Assembly: GCF_000725485.1 (NCBI RefSeq)
Contig: NZ_JOAG01000036.1
Location: 1 to 64,000, forward strand
Direction: 5' to 3'
Length of the DNA: 64,000 nucleotides
Origin: Nonomuraea candida
GTDB taxonomy: Bacteria > Actinomycetota > Actinomycetes > Streptosporangiales > Streptosporangiaceae
Part shown: piece after piece, positions 1-8,346 of the stretch
Layout of the letters: each line of letters starts with the position of its first letter
How positions within the stretch are numbered: position 1 is the first letter of the stretch
Program-made: the position numbers and the translations under genes
The notes under the pieces: generated by a model
Database searches by the model: none
Told to the model about the DNA's origin: nothing
What the model saw: only the letters and a program-made list of their open reading frames with translations

Positions 1-173
1 CCCTGCCCGCCCCGCCCCTGCCCCACCCCCACCCGCCGGGCCCACCGCCCGCCTCCCACCCGTCCCCCGGCCTTTCGGGGCCCGGGGGATCGGGGCCGCC
101 CGGGCAGACCGTGCCGCCCGGGCACGCGGGTCCCGCGCCCTGGGGGACGGGGCCGGTCAAGGACGCGGGCACC

Positions 174-872
174 ATGGACCCGCGCCGCCCTCCGCGAGGC
201 CGCCGGGGCCGCTCGCGGGCGGTGGCGGTGGCGGTGGTGGTGTCCGTCTCGGCGGTCGTGGTGGCCGGCGTGCTGGTGTGGCAGGCCCTCCCGCCGGTCA
301 CGGCCGGCGGGCCGGGGGACGACCGCGCCGCCGCGTCGGGCACGCCCACCGGCGCCCGGCCCAAGCGGGCCACGGAGCTTCCCCTCGACGTCCGGCAGCC
401 CAGCGCGGAACCGACCGAGGAGCCCGTCCCGGAGAACCTGCTGACCCCGGACGCCATCCGCGCCATGATCGCCAAGCTGAAGCCGGTCATCGGCGGCACC
501 AGGGTCGTCGATCTGACCGTGCACACCACGCACGCCTCCGTCGACGCCCCGCTGAAGGACGACCCGAAGCTCTACGACACCTACGACTACCGCGACGGCG
601 AGGTCGGCGAGCCGCGCACCGGCGGCGAGGTGGACACTCAGCTCCTGGACCTGGCCGCGTTCGACTGGGACGCGCTCCCCGGGCTGCTCAAGAGGGCGGA
701 AAAGGACCTCGGCGTGCCGAAGCCGACCTCGCGCTACCTGATCGTGGACCGCTTCACCTTCGTCTCGAAGGGACCCGTCATGCGCGTCTACGTCACCGAC
801 GACTACCACCGCACCGGCTACCTGGTGGCCAGCCCCCAGGGCAAGGTGCTCAAGCTCTACCCGGAGAGCTGA
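174..872 (+). CDS. Membrane-anchored hypothetical protein
   Basis: A protein of about 232 residues with a short Arg-rich cytoplasmic N-terminus, one hydrophobic helix (about residues 16-37) and a long outward-facing region. That region begins with a Pro/Thr/Glu-rich linker and continues as a compact domain rich in Asp, Tyr and Lys. The ATG at 174 was chosen over an upstream GTG at 111 because the basic stretch before the helix begins there and an AAGGA lies about 10 nt upstream. No family is recognised. The topology suggests a single-pass extracytoplasmic protein. Its stop lies only 7 nt from that of the convergent pseudokinase gene. Confidence 0.7.
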   Translation: MDPRRPPRGRRGRSRAVAVAVVVSVSAVVVAGVLVWQALPPVTAGGPGDDRAAASGTPTGARPKRATELPLDVRQPSAEPTEEPVPENLLTPDAIRAMIAKLKPVIGGTRVVDLTVHTTHASVDAPLKDDPKLYDTYDYRDGEVGEPRTGGEVDTQLLDLAAFDWDALPGLLKRAEKDLGVPKPTSRYLIVDRFTFVSKGPVMRVYVTDDYHRTGYLVASPQGKVLKLYPES

Positions 873-879
873 GGCCCTG

Positions 880-3800
880 TCAGCAGCCCTCCTCGTAACC
901 GCTCTCCGGGATCAGCCGGCTCCACTCCGCCCTGCTCAGCGGCCCGCCCGCCCTGGCGCACACCTCGCGGGCCGTCAGGGCGGGATCGACCGCGATCTCC
1001 CTCACGGTGCCGTCCACCGCGACGCCGCGCAGCCGGGTGCCGTCCTGGCTGAAGGCCAGCCCGTTGGCCCACGAGGTGACCTTGCCGACCTCGCGCAGCG
1101 CCCGCGTGTCCCAGAGCGACATGCGGGCGGCGTCCACGGCCAGCAGGTCGCCGCCGGGGGAGAAGCGCAGCTCCTCGACCGGGGCCGTGCCGGTCTCGAC
1201 GGCGCCGATCGTCCTGCGCTCGCGTACGTCCACCAGGAGCACCCGGCCGCCCTCCAGCCCCAGCGCCAGCCGGCGCCCGTCGGGAGAGAAGGCCAGCGCC
1301 GTCGGCGCGTCCCCGCCGGGCGGGACGGTTTCGCCGGACACGCCGGACGGCGCGGCGCCGCCGGCCGGGTCGAGCGGTGTGACGCGGCCGGTGGCCAGGT
1401 CGAGCAGGCCCGCGCCGGCGGCCAGCGTCGCGCCGTCGGGGCTGAAGGCCAGCGCCAGGTCACCCGCGCCCTCGTATGTCTTGAGCCGGCGCCCCGTGAG
1501 CACGTCCCACGTCTCCAGGGTCCCGCCGCGCGCCGTGGCCAGCGTGCGGCCGTCGGGGGACAGCGCCACAGCCGGCACGTCGCCGCCCGCCTCGATGGCG
1601 GCCACCTGCCTGCCGCCCGCCACCTCCCACACCGTCACCGGGCTGCCCGAGACGGCGAGCAGCCTGCCCGCCGCGTCGAAGGCCAGGTCGCCGGCGGTGG
1701 CGATGCGGCCGAGCTTCCTGCGCTCCTCGGTGTCGGTGAGCTCGATCGTGTTGCCGATCTCCTCGGCCGCGACCCGGCCGTTGCCCGAGAAGGCGGCCGC
1801 GTGGCCGTCGTCGGACGGGACCGGCAGGCCGGAGACGTCGAGCGAGACGACCGTGCCGGTGCCGCTGAGGTAGCGCAGCACCCGGCCGTCCGCCGAGAAG
1901 GACAGGCCGTGGCCGGGGTCCTTGAGGGGGTAGGAGCCGGCCAGGCGGCGTTCGGCCACGTTCCAGACGCGGACCTCGCCGTGGCCGGGCAGCGCCAGCA
2001 GGGTGCCGTCGGGGCTGAACACCAGCGGGCCCGCCGCGCTGCCCGGCGGCGTCTCCATCCCGTCCACGACCTCGACGCCCCACGCCCGGTCCGCCGCCCG
2101 CCCCTCCCGGGAAGCGTCCCCCTCCTCGGGAGCACGCCCCTCGGCCGGCACCGCCGCCTGCTCGCCTCCGCCCGGCCGCGCCGTCCGGGGCGCGGTGGCG
2201 TCGGGCAGGGGGGTGGCGGTCGCGCGGGCCTGGGGTGGGGCCGCGGAGGTGGACGACGGGGAGGCCAGGGCGAGCACGCCCGTGCCGGGTGAGGGGGTGG
2301 CCACCGGGATCGGCGCCGCCTCCCGGCGCGTGCCGCGCGCGTCCCCGCGGGTGCCGGACCTGTCCCGCGCCGACACCAGCGTGACCCCGTCGCGCCCGGC
2401 CACCGCCAGCGTGGTCCCGCCGGGGCTGAAGGCCAGGGCGGGCGCCGCCGCGTCCGGGCCGGTGAGCGGGGCGACCGCCACGACGCCCGTCCTGACCCGG
2501 CGGGGGGACAGCTCCCACAGCTCCACCCGCCCGTCCGGCCGCGACAGGGCCGCCCTGGTGCCGTCGGGCGAGAGCGCCACCTTCCGGTCGGTCACGTCGA
2601 ACAGCACCCGCGTGCCGCGGTAGACCTTCGTCCGGTTCCCCCGGGCGAGCGTGTAGACGACCTCGGCGGGCGGCTGCCCGGTGGCGACGTCGAACGGCCG
2701 GCCGCCGGCATCCTCCGCGTGGCGTCCGTCCTCGCTCAGCGCCGTGCTGCCCACCGGCATGGCGTACGACGCCGTCCGCCGCCCTGCCGCCACGTCGTAG
2801 ACCGTCACCGCGCCGGCGTCCCACCGGACCAGCTCGTCGCCGCGCAGCAGGTAACGGGCCCGCGCGTCGGCCGCCGGATCGGTGAACACGGCCAGCTCCG
2901 GCTGCACGAGCGAGTTCTGCAGCGCCGCCCGCGCCTCGAACACCGGCGACAGCCGCCACGCCGCCACGCTCAGCCGCATCGCGGTGCGCGGGTCGCTCTC
3001 GCGCAGCGCCTCGGCCCGGGCGGCCACCGCTCTGGCGTCGGCCTCGATGAGGCGTTCGCGCAGGTCGTTCTGGCCGTGCACGGAGACCACGGTCATCGTC
3101 ACCGCCACCGCGAGCACCGCCCCCACCGTGGCCAGCGAGGGCACTAAAAGCTTCCTGCGCTGCTTGGACAGGGCCACGCTGTCGTTGAGGAAGTCGCGTT
3201 CGAGCTGGTTGAGCCGCAGGTGGCGGCGCTTGGTCGCGGCCCAGCCGAGCGCCGAGTCGAGCTCCGCGCCGCGCAGCAGGTGGCTGCGTCCGCGCCGGTG
3301 CTCCGACCAGTGCCGGGCGGCCTCGCGGATGCGGCGGTGCGCCGGCATGCCCTCGCGCTCGTCGGCCATCCAGCCCCGCAGCCGCGGCCAGGCGCGGTAG
3401 AGCGCGGCGCTGGCCGGCACCACCCGGTCGTCGCTGACGGCCACGAGCTTGCCGACGGGGGTCTCGGTGGACGGGACGCGGACGCTGCGGCGCACCAGCA
3501 GGCCGGCCTCCATGAGCGGGCGCAGCACGTCGCCCTCGTCGTGCGGGCTCTCGCCGTCGAGCAGCCGCAGCAGCGCCCCCGGCACCGCCTCCTGCTGGCC
3601 GGGCGTGAGCGACAGGTAGACCTCCTCGGCCAGCTCGCCCAGCGATTTCGGGCGTACGTAGGCCGGCGGCGGGCGCAGCTCGCCCGCGCCGTCGATCCGC
3701 AGCTCGCCGGCCGCCGGCCGCTGGGCCGGGTCCTTGGCCAGCGCCCGCCCGACCAGCTCGCCCAGCGGCTCGGGCAGGCAGCTCAGGTCGGGGTCGAAGG

Positions 3801-4413
3801 TCAGCAGCCGGCGCAGCACCGCGCCGAGGCTCTCCCCGTGGAACGGGTCGCGGCCGGTGGCGGCGAACAGGACCACCGCGCCCCACGCGAACACGTCGGC
3901 CGCCGCCTCCGCGCCCTGCCCGGTCAGCACCTCGGGCGCCTGGTACGTGCACGTGCCGCCCACCGGCGGACTGGCGGGCAGGCCCAGCTCGATCACCTTG
4001 GGGCCCTCGTCGGCCAGCAGCACGCTCTCCGGGTTGAGCCCCCGGTGCGTCAGCCCGGCCGCGTGCAGCGCGTCGAGCGCGACCGCCAGCGCCGCGGCCA
4101 GCGCGACCAGCTCGTCACCGGAGTAGGGGCCGTGCAGCTCCACGGCCTGCCGCAGGTCGGGCCCCGCCACGAACTCGCTGACCACGAAGGGCACGCCGTC
4201 GTCGGACCCGACGGACACCACCTCCGCCAGATGGCGGCAGGTCACCCGCTCGAACCGGCTTCTCACCTCGCCCCGGGGGACGGTGACGGCGAAGCGCCGC
4301 CCCTCGTCGTCGTACGCGTCGTAGACGACACCGCGCCCGCCCGCGCCCAGCCTGGCGGCCAACCAGCAGCCGCCAAGCCTCTCGGGGTCACCTGGCACCA
4401 AGCGCATCGTCAC
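880..4413 (-). CDS. Pseudokinase / STAND-like helical / TM / WD40 protein
   Basis: A 1177-residue protein. Residues 1-245 have the fold markers of a Hanks-type kinase (glycine loop at 23-30, an APE motif near 158). The catalytic residues are lost: the VAIK lysine is Thr44, the HRD loop reads HRGLNPES (123-130), and DFG is ELG (142-144). A segment (about 265-420) follows that resembles the winged-helix and helical tail of nSTAND1 ATPases (AWPRLRGW, LLRGAELDSAL), but no P-loop NTPase is present. Next come one transmembrane helix (about 423-445) and a WD40 propeller with repeated FSPDG motifs, interrupted by a low-complexity insert. The C-terminus ends in a conserved Cys tail. The start is GTG, with an ATG two codons later. 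It lies 106 bp downstream of a same-strand GNAT gene. Probably a signalling scaffold. Confidence 0.85.
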   Translation of the reverse strand: MTMRLVPGDPERLGGCWLAARLGAGGRGVVYDAYDDEGRRFAVTVPRGEVRSRFERVTCRHLAEVVSVGSDDGVPFVVSEFVAGPDLRQAVELHGPYSGDELVALAAALAVALDALHAAGLTHRGLNPESVLLADEGPKVIELGLPASPPVGGTCTYQAPEVLTGQGAEAAADVFAWGAVVLFAATGRDPFHGESLGAVLRRLLTFDPDLSCLPEPLGELVGRALAKDPAQRPAAGELRIDGAGELRPPPAYVRPKSLGELAEEVYLSLTPGQQEAVPGALLRLLDGESPHDEGDVLRPLMEAGLLVRRSVRVPSTETPVGKLVAVSDDRVVPASAALYRAWPRLRGWMADEREGMPAHRRIREAARHWSEHRRGRSHLLRGAELDSALGWAATKRRHLRLNQLERDFLNDSVALSKQRRKLLVPSLATVGAVLAVAVTMTVVSVHGQNDLRERLIEADARAVAARAEALRESDPRTAMRLSVAAWRLSPVFEARAALQNSLVQPELAVFTDPAADARARYLLRGDELVRWDAGAVTVYDVAAGRRTASYAMPVGSTALSEDGRHAEDAGGRPFDVATGQPPAEVVYTLARGNRTKVYRGTRVLFDVTDRKVALSPDGTRAALSRPDGRVELWELSPRRVRTGVVAVAPLTGPDAAAPALAFSPGGTTLAVAGRDGVTLVSARDRSGTRGDARGTRREAAPIPVATPSPGTGVLALASPSSTSAAPPQARATATPLPDATAPRTARPGGGEQAAVPAEGRAPEEGDASREGRAADRAWGVEVVDGMETPPGSAAGPLVFSPDGTLLALPGHGEVRVWNVAERRLAGSYPLKDPGHGLSFSADGRVLRYLSGTGTVVSLDVSGLPVPSDDGHAAAFSGNGRVAAEEIGNTIELTDTEERRKLGRIATAGDLAFDAAGRLLAVSGSPVTVWEVAGGRQVAAIEAGGDVPAVALSPDGRTLATARGGTLETWDVLTGRRLKTYEGAGDLALAFSPDGATLAAGAGLLDLATGRVTPLDPAGGAAPSGVSGETVPPGGDAPTALAFSPDGRRLALGLEGGRVLLVDVRERRTIGAVETGTAPVEELRFSPGGDLLAVDAARMSLWDTRALREVGKVTSWANGLAFSQDGTRLRGVAVDGTVREIAVDPALTAREVCARAGGPLSRAEWSRLIPESGYEEGC

Positions 4414-4519
4414 TGATGCTTAGATGCACGACACCGCCCATTGGTTGTCCGGATCCGCGTCACCGGAAAAGACGCCACAGGTCCCCCGCGCGCCTCGGGG
4501 GACCCATGCGTCATGATCA

Positions 4520-5071
4520 TTATGCCAGGCTTCCGGATCTGGCCTGCCACTCCGGCCGCAGGATGGACATGAGCACGGCGTCGTGCCATCGGCCGTCCCA
4601 CAGGAGGGCGTCGCGCTCGACGCCCTCCTCGACGAAGCCGACCTTCTTGTAGACGTGCCGCGCCCGCTCGTTGAAGGCGTAGACGCCCAGGCTGATGCGG
4701 TGCAGCGGGGTCGTGCCGAAGGCGTGGGCCAGGACCAGCTCGATCGCCTCGGTGCCGTAGCCCTTGCCGGCGGCGCGCGGGCCCAGCATGATGCGCAGGT
4801 TGCACGCCAGGTTGTCGGTGTCGAGCTCGTTGAGCACGATCTCGCCGGCGTATTCGCCGCCGGCCGTGATCGCCAGGTCCAGCCGGTCGGCCTGGCCGGC
4901 CCGCGTCGAATACCACAGCCGCAGGCTCTCGGCGTCGAACGGCGCGTGCGAGCCCGTCAGGCGGCGCACCTCGGGGTCGGTGACCGCTTCGAGCAGGCCC
5001 GCGACGTGCTCGGGACCGACCGGGCACAGCGTCACGCGCTCACCCTTCAGCGTGGGTTTCTCGGCGAACAT
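4520..5071 (-). CDS. GNAT N-acetyltransferase, RimJ/RimL type
   Basis: A 183-residue acetyltransferase of the RimJ/RimL group, expected to transfer acetyl from acetyl-CoA to an amine such as a protein N-terminus or small molecule. The acetyl-CoA motif A is intact as PRAAGKGYG, followed by the usual helix (TEAIELVLAHAF). The C-terminal NERARHVYKKVGF motif, with the general-acid Tyr region, is also present. It begins 12 nt after the stop of the upstream P-loop kinase gene, so the two are probably co-transcribed, and the pseudokinase/WD40 gene follows on the same strand. The substrate cannot be inferred. Confidence 0.88.
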   Translation of the reverse strand: MFAEKPTLKGERVTLCPVGPEHVAGLLEAVTDPEVRRLTGSHAPFDAESLRLWYSTRAGQADRLDLAITAGGEYAGEIVLNELDTDNLACNLRIMLGPRAAGKGYGTEAIELVLAHAFGTTPLHRISLGVYAFNERARHVYKKVGFVEEGVERDALLWDGRWHDAVLMSILRPEWQARSGSLA

Positions 5072-5083
5072 CCCCTTTGGCTA

Positions 5084-5593
5084 TCAGTCGCGATCAACGG
5101 CGGGCAAACCCATTTTCTCCAGCACCTCGTCACGGACCTGCTCGGGCCGGAGCACGCCGACGTCGCAGATCAGGTCGGCCACCTCCTGGAAATAGCGCTC
5201 GCGGCGGGCCCGCATCTCCGACGGGTCGTAGTCGGGGCGGTGGTCGCTGGTGCGCATCCGCTGGAGCAGCACGTCGTCGTCGGCGTCCACCCAGACGACG
5301 AACGCCCCGCGCATCGCCTCGCGCACCCGGGCGTTCTCCAGCGTGCTGGCCGCCGCCGCGATCACCTTGGGCTCGCCGGCCAGCTCGTGCAGCACGTGCT
5401 CGGCTTCGTACCGGTGCAGCGCCTCCTTCCCCTCGCGGGCGGCGATCGGCGCGGAGGTGGCGCCGTGCGTGCGCTGGAGGTACTGATCACTGTCGCTGAA
5501 CGGCAGCCCGAGCGCCTCAGCGATCAACCTGCCCGAGGTGGTCTTCCCCGAGCCCATGAGTCCGATCATCACGACTGGTTTGTTTTTCGACAT
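5084..5593 (-). CDS. Small P-loop kinase, shikimate/gluconate-kinase-like
   Basis: A 169-residue nucleoside-monophosphate-kinase-fold protein. It has a Walker A motif GLMGSGKT at residues 11-18 and a DSD motif near 34, where shikimate kinase binds metal and substrate. A lid-type Arg-rich stretch (RARRERYFQEVADL) lies near the C-terminus. Its length matches AroK. It is probably not the housekeeping AroK: there are no aro neighbours, and the shikimate-binding Arg pattern is not clear. A small-molecule kinase is the safe call. It heads a likely operon with the downstream GNAT gene and is divergent from the DUF6458 gene. Confidence 0.75.
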   Translation of the reverse strand: MSKNKPVVMIGLMGSGKTTSGRLIAEALGLPFSDSDQYLQRTHGATSAPIAAREGKEALHRYEAEHVLHELAGEPKVIAAAASTLENARVREAMRGAFVVWVDADDDVLLQRMRTSDHRPDYDPSEMRARRERYFQEVADLICDVGVLRPEQVRDEVLEKMGLPAVDRD

Positions 5594-5631
5594 GTGGATA
5601 GAGGTTCCTTCGTGTCAAGGAGGTAAATCTG

Positions 5632-5913
5632 ATGACCATCGCCGGAAGCATCATCCTCATCATGCTCGGTGCGATCCTCACCTGGGCCGTCGAGTTCGAC
5701 CTCGCCGGCCTCGACATCAACGTAGTGGGCGTCATCCTCATGCTCGGCGGTCTGGTCGGACTCCTGTTCGGCATCTACCGGATCAGGGTCACCCGGCGGG
5801 CGGTGGGCCCGATCGACGAGCCGGTCCATCGGCACGAGATCCACGAGGAGCCCGAGGCCCGCAGGACCACGGTGTACGAGGAGCGCCGCCACTACGACGA
5901 ACCGCCGCTGTAG
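5632..5913 (+). CDS. DUF6458 family small membrane protein
   Basis: A 93-residue protein starting MTIAGSIILIMLGAILTWAVEFD, with two hydrophobic helices (about 2-21 and 27-49) and a charged, His- and Glu-rich tail. This matches the actinobacterial DUF6458 pattern. A strong ribosome-binding site, AAGGAGG, lies 8 nt before the ATG. It forms a two-gene unit with the ChaB gene 13 nt downstream. A near-consensus stress-type promoter (GTTT, 14 nt, GGATAG) ends about 30 nt upstream. Function unknown; it sits among stress-type genes. Confidence 0.85.
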   Translation: MTIAGSIILIMLGAILTWAVEFDLAGLDINVVGVILMLGGLVGLLFGIYRIRVTRRAVGPIDEPVHRHEIHEEPEARRTTVYEERRHYDEPPL

Positions 5914-5926
5914 GAGGTGAATCGAC

Positions 5927-6310
5927 ATGCCAGCCGTTGAAGAGCTGCCGTCGACGATCAAGCGTTCTCCCAAGAAGGCGCAGAACACGTGGATCAAGGC
6001 GCACGACTCGGCCGTCAAGGAGTACGGCGAGGGGCGGCGCGCCCACATGACCGCGTTCGCCGCGCTCAAGCACTCCTTCGAGAAGGTGGGCGACCACTGG
6101 GAGCCGAAGGAGAAGAAGGGGCCTTCCGACAAGGGCGCCACGGATCGCTCCGGCCGGACGGCCGAGGGAGTGGACGCCAACGCCAGCAAGGAGCACCTGC
6201 AGAAGGTGGCCGCCGAGCTGGGCGTGACCGGCCGGTCGAAGATGACCAAGCAGGAGCTGGTGACGGCCATCAAGAAGGCCAACAGGAAGGCCACGGCCAA
6301 GGCCCACTGA
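5927..6310 (+). CDS. ChaB family protein with Rho-N-like tail
   Basis: A 127-residue basic protein. The N-terminal 60 residues carry the ChaB signature (ELPSTIKRSPKKAQNTWIKAHDSA, then the F-A-LK-FEK-GD-W pattern). The C-terminal 45 residues form a helix-extended-loop-helix like the Rho N-terminal/SAP type (SKEHLQKVAAELGVTGRSKMTKQELVTAIKKA). ChaB was named for linkage to the ChaA cation antiporter, but in actinobacteria such proteins occur with stress genes; a nucleic-acid role is inferred from the tail only. TAGGAGGTG lies 7 nt ahead of the ATG. Second gene of the DUF6458 unit. Confidence 0.88.
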   Translation: MPAVEELPSTIKRSPKKAQNTWIKAHDSAVKEYGEGRRAHMTAFAALKHSFEKVGDHWEPKEKKGPSDKGATDRSGRTAEGVDANASKEHLQKVAAELGVTGRSKMTKQELVTAIKKANRKATAKAH

Positions 6311-6327
6311 GGGCTCTCCGAGACATG

Positions 6328-6373
6328 GGGCCGGCGGGAGAGGACGCGCGGAGCGCGCCCCTCCCGCCGGCCC
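6328..6373. terminator. Long inverted repeat between convergent genes
   Basis: A 13-bp perfect stem pairs GGGCCGGCGGGAG with its complement across a 20-nt GC-rich loop that can itself fold. It lies between the convergent ChaB and transketolase genes and has no T tract, so it could work for both directions as an intrinsic-like terminator. Confidence 0.6.
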
Positions 6374-6426
6374 TCGTTCATGTCGCCGGCGGGAGGGGCG
6401 CGCTGTGACGGCACCCGGGGAAGCCG

Positions 6427-8253
6427 TCACAGCAGCCGCTTGACCGCCTCGGCGATGGCGCGGCGGTCGATGCGGGCGTCGGCCAGCTGCTCCTGCGGGG
6501 TCGCCGAGCCGGGCAGGTCGGTCACCGCCAGCTTCACCACCCGCGGCCCCAGCTCGCTCACCGCGTCCATCACCGCGTCGCCCAGCCCGCCCTCGATCCG
6601 GTGGTCCTCCACGGTGATGAGGTTGCCGGTGGTGGTGGCGGCCTCGGTCAGCACGGCCGCGTCCACGGGTTTGATCGAGTACAGATCGATCACCCCCACC
6701 GGGATGCCCTCCTCGCGCAGGTCGTCGGCGGCCGCCAGCGCCTCGTGCACGGTGACGCCGGCGGCCACGATCGTGGCCCGGTCGTCGGGGGTGTGGCGCA
6801 GCACCCGGGACCCGCCCACGGGGAACCGCTCGCCCGGCGGGTAGATCACCGGCGTGTCGCCGCGCGTGGTGCGCAGGTAGGAGACGCCCTCCAGGTCGGC
6901 CATCTCGGCGATCAGCGCCGCGGTCTGGTTGGCGTCGCACGGGTAGAGCACGGTGCTGCCGTGCACGGTCCGCATCATGGCCAGGTCCTCCAGGCCCATC
7001 TGCGACGGGCCGTCCTCGCCGATCGCGACCCCGGCGTGCGAGCCGACCAGCCGGATGTCGGCCCGGCTCACCCCGGCCATCCTGATGAAGTCGTGGGCCC
7101 TGGTGAGGAAGGCCGCGAACGTGGCCGCGTACGGCTTCCAGCCGCGCACCTGCATCCCCACGGCCGCCGCCACGAGCTGCTGCTCGGCGATGTACATCTC
7201 GAAGAAGCGCTCGGGGAACTCCTTGGCGAACGTCTCGGTCTTGGTGGAGTCGGCCACCTCGCCGTCCAGCGCCACCACGTCGCCGCGGGCCGCGCCGACC
7301 GCCGCCAGCGCCTCCCCGTACGCCGTGCGCGTGGCCACCTTCTCGCCCACCGGATAGGACGGCAGCTCCATCCCGTCGCTCTCGAACCGGAACGGCGTCA
7401 CGTCCTCCTCCGGCCGGTTCACCGTGACCCGCACGCCGCGCTGCCCGCCCAGCTCGTCCACGGCCTTGCCGGGGTCCTTGAGCGCCTTGCCGTGCACGCC
7501 CTCGCGGTTCTCGACCTCCAGCACCCCTTCGCCCTTGCGCGTCTTGGCCAGGATCACGGTCGGCCGCCTGCGCGTGTTGCAGGCGTCGCCCAGCGCGAAG
7601 TCGATCTGCCCCGGGTCGTGCCCGTCGATCTCGATGGTGTGCCAGCCGAAGGCCCCGAACCTGCGCGCGTACGCGCCCGTGTCCCACCCGTGCCGGGTGG
7701 GACCGCGCTGGCCGAGCCGGTTGACGTCCACGATGGCCGTCAGGTTGGCCAGCCCCTCGCTCCCCGCGTGCTCCGCGGCCTCCCAGATGGACCCCTCGGC
7801 CAGCTCGCTGTCCCCGCACAACACCCACACCCGGTACGGCAGCCGCTCCAGCCGCCCGGCCATGGCCACCCCCACCCCCACGGGAAGCCCCTGCCCGAGC
7901 GAGCCGGTGGCCACGTCCACCCAGGGCAGCCGGGGCGTGGGATGACCTTCCAGCCGGCTGCCCCGCTTCCTGAACGACAGCAGCTCCTCGTCGCTGATCA
8001 CGCCCGCCGCCTTGTAGAGCGAGTAGAGCAGGGGAGAGGCGTGGCCCTTGGAGAAGATCAAGTGGTCGTTGGCGGGGTTGTCCGGGTGGTCGAAGTCGTA
8101 GCGGAGGTGGCAGGCGAACAGCACCGCCATCAGGTCGGCGGCGGACATGGACGAGGTCGGATGGCCGGACCCGGCCTGGGCGGCGGCGCGCACGGAGTCG
8201 ACGCGCAACTGCGCCGCCAGCTCGGCCAGGTACGGTAGATCGCGCTCAGGCAT
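6427..8253 (-). CDS. tkt: Transketolase, mammalian-type
   Basis: A thiamine-diphosphate enzyme of the pentose phosphate pathway that moves two-carbon units between ketose and aldose phosphates. Chain of 608 residues from the second of two tandem ATGs, which is 7 nt from a GAGGAG. ThDP/metal motif GDSELAEGSIWEA is followed by the DVNRLGQRGP segment. The catalytic Glu lies in AEQQLVAAAVGM, and the C-terminal domain is intact. The length and the NRLGQ segment resemble the animal transketolase branch rather than the 660-residue TktA type. It is a single-gene unit with a stress-type promoter upstream, so it may be a stress-specific isozyme. Confidence 0.93.
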   Translation of the reverse strand: MPERDLPYLAELAAQLRVDSVRAAAQAGSGHPTSSMSAADLMAVLFACHLRYDFDHPDNPANDHLIFSKGHASPLLYSLYKAAGVISDEELLSFRKRGSRLEGHPTPRLPWVDVATGSLGQGLPVGVGVAMAGRLERLPYRVWVLCGDSELAEGSIWEAAEHAGSEGLANLTAIVDVNRLGQRGPTRHGWDTGAYARRFGAFGWHTIEIDGHDPGQIDFALGDACNTRRRPTVILAKTRKGEGVLEVENREGVHGKALKDPGKAVDELGGQRGVRVTVNRPEEDVTPFRFESDGMELPSYPVGEKVATRTAYGEALAAVGAARGDVVALDGEVADSTKTETFAKEFPERFFEMYIAEQQLVAAAVGMQVRGWKPYAATFAAFLTRAHDFIRMAGVSRADIRLVGSHAGVAIGEDGPSQMGLEDLAMMRTVHGSTVLYPCDANQTAALIAEMADLEGVSYLRTTRGDTPVIYPPGERFPVGGSRVLRHTPDDRATIVAAGVTVHEALAAADDLREEGIPVGVIDLYSIKPVDAAVLTEAATTTGNLITVEDHRIEGGLGDAVMDAVSELGPRVVKLAVTDLPGSATPQEQLADARIDRRAIAEAVKRLL

Positions 8254-8283
8254 CATGACTCCTCGGAACGGTTTCTGCCCCGC

Positions 8284-8308
8284 CTACCCGCGCGTGGCCG
8301 CTTAACTC
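8284..8308 (-). promoter_or_regulatory. Putative general-stress sigma promoter for transketolase
   Basis: On the minus strand GAGT is followed after 15 nt by GGGTAG, matching the GNNT-N14-16-GGGTA(C/T/G) form known for SigB-type sigma factors of Streptomyces. It would start transcription about 25 nt ahead of the ATG, leaving room for the visible ribosome-binding site. Confidence 0.5.
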
Positions 8309-8346
8309 GGCCCGCCGGGCCCGCCGGAGGAGCGGATCCGGGAGGG

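Noticed and set aside
3220..4416. Plus-strand frame opposite the first pseudokinase
   Set aside because: No family pattern and no ribosome-binding site; the minus-strand gene has kinase and STAND motifs.
5084..5593. Housekeeping shikimate kinase aroK
   Set aside because: No aro neighbours and no clear shikimate-binding arginines; kept as a generic small P-loop kinase.
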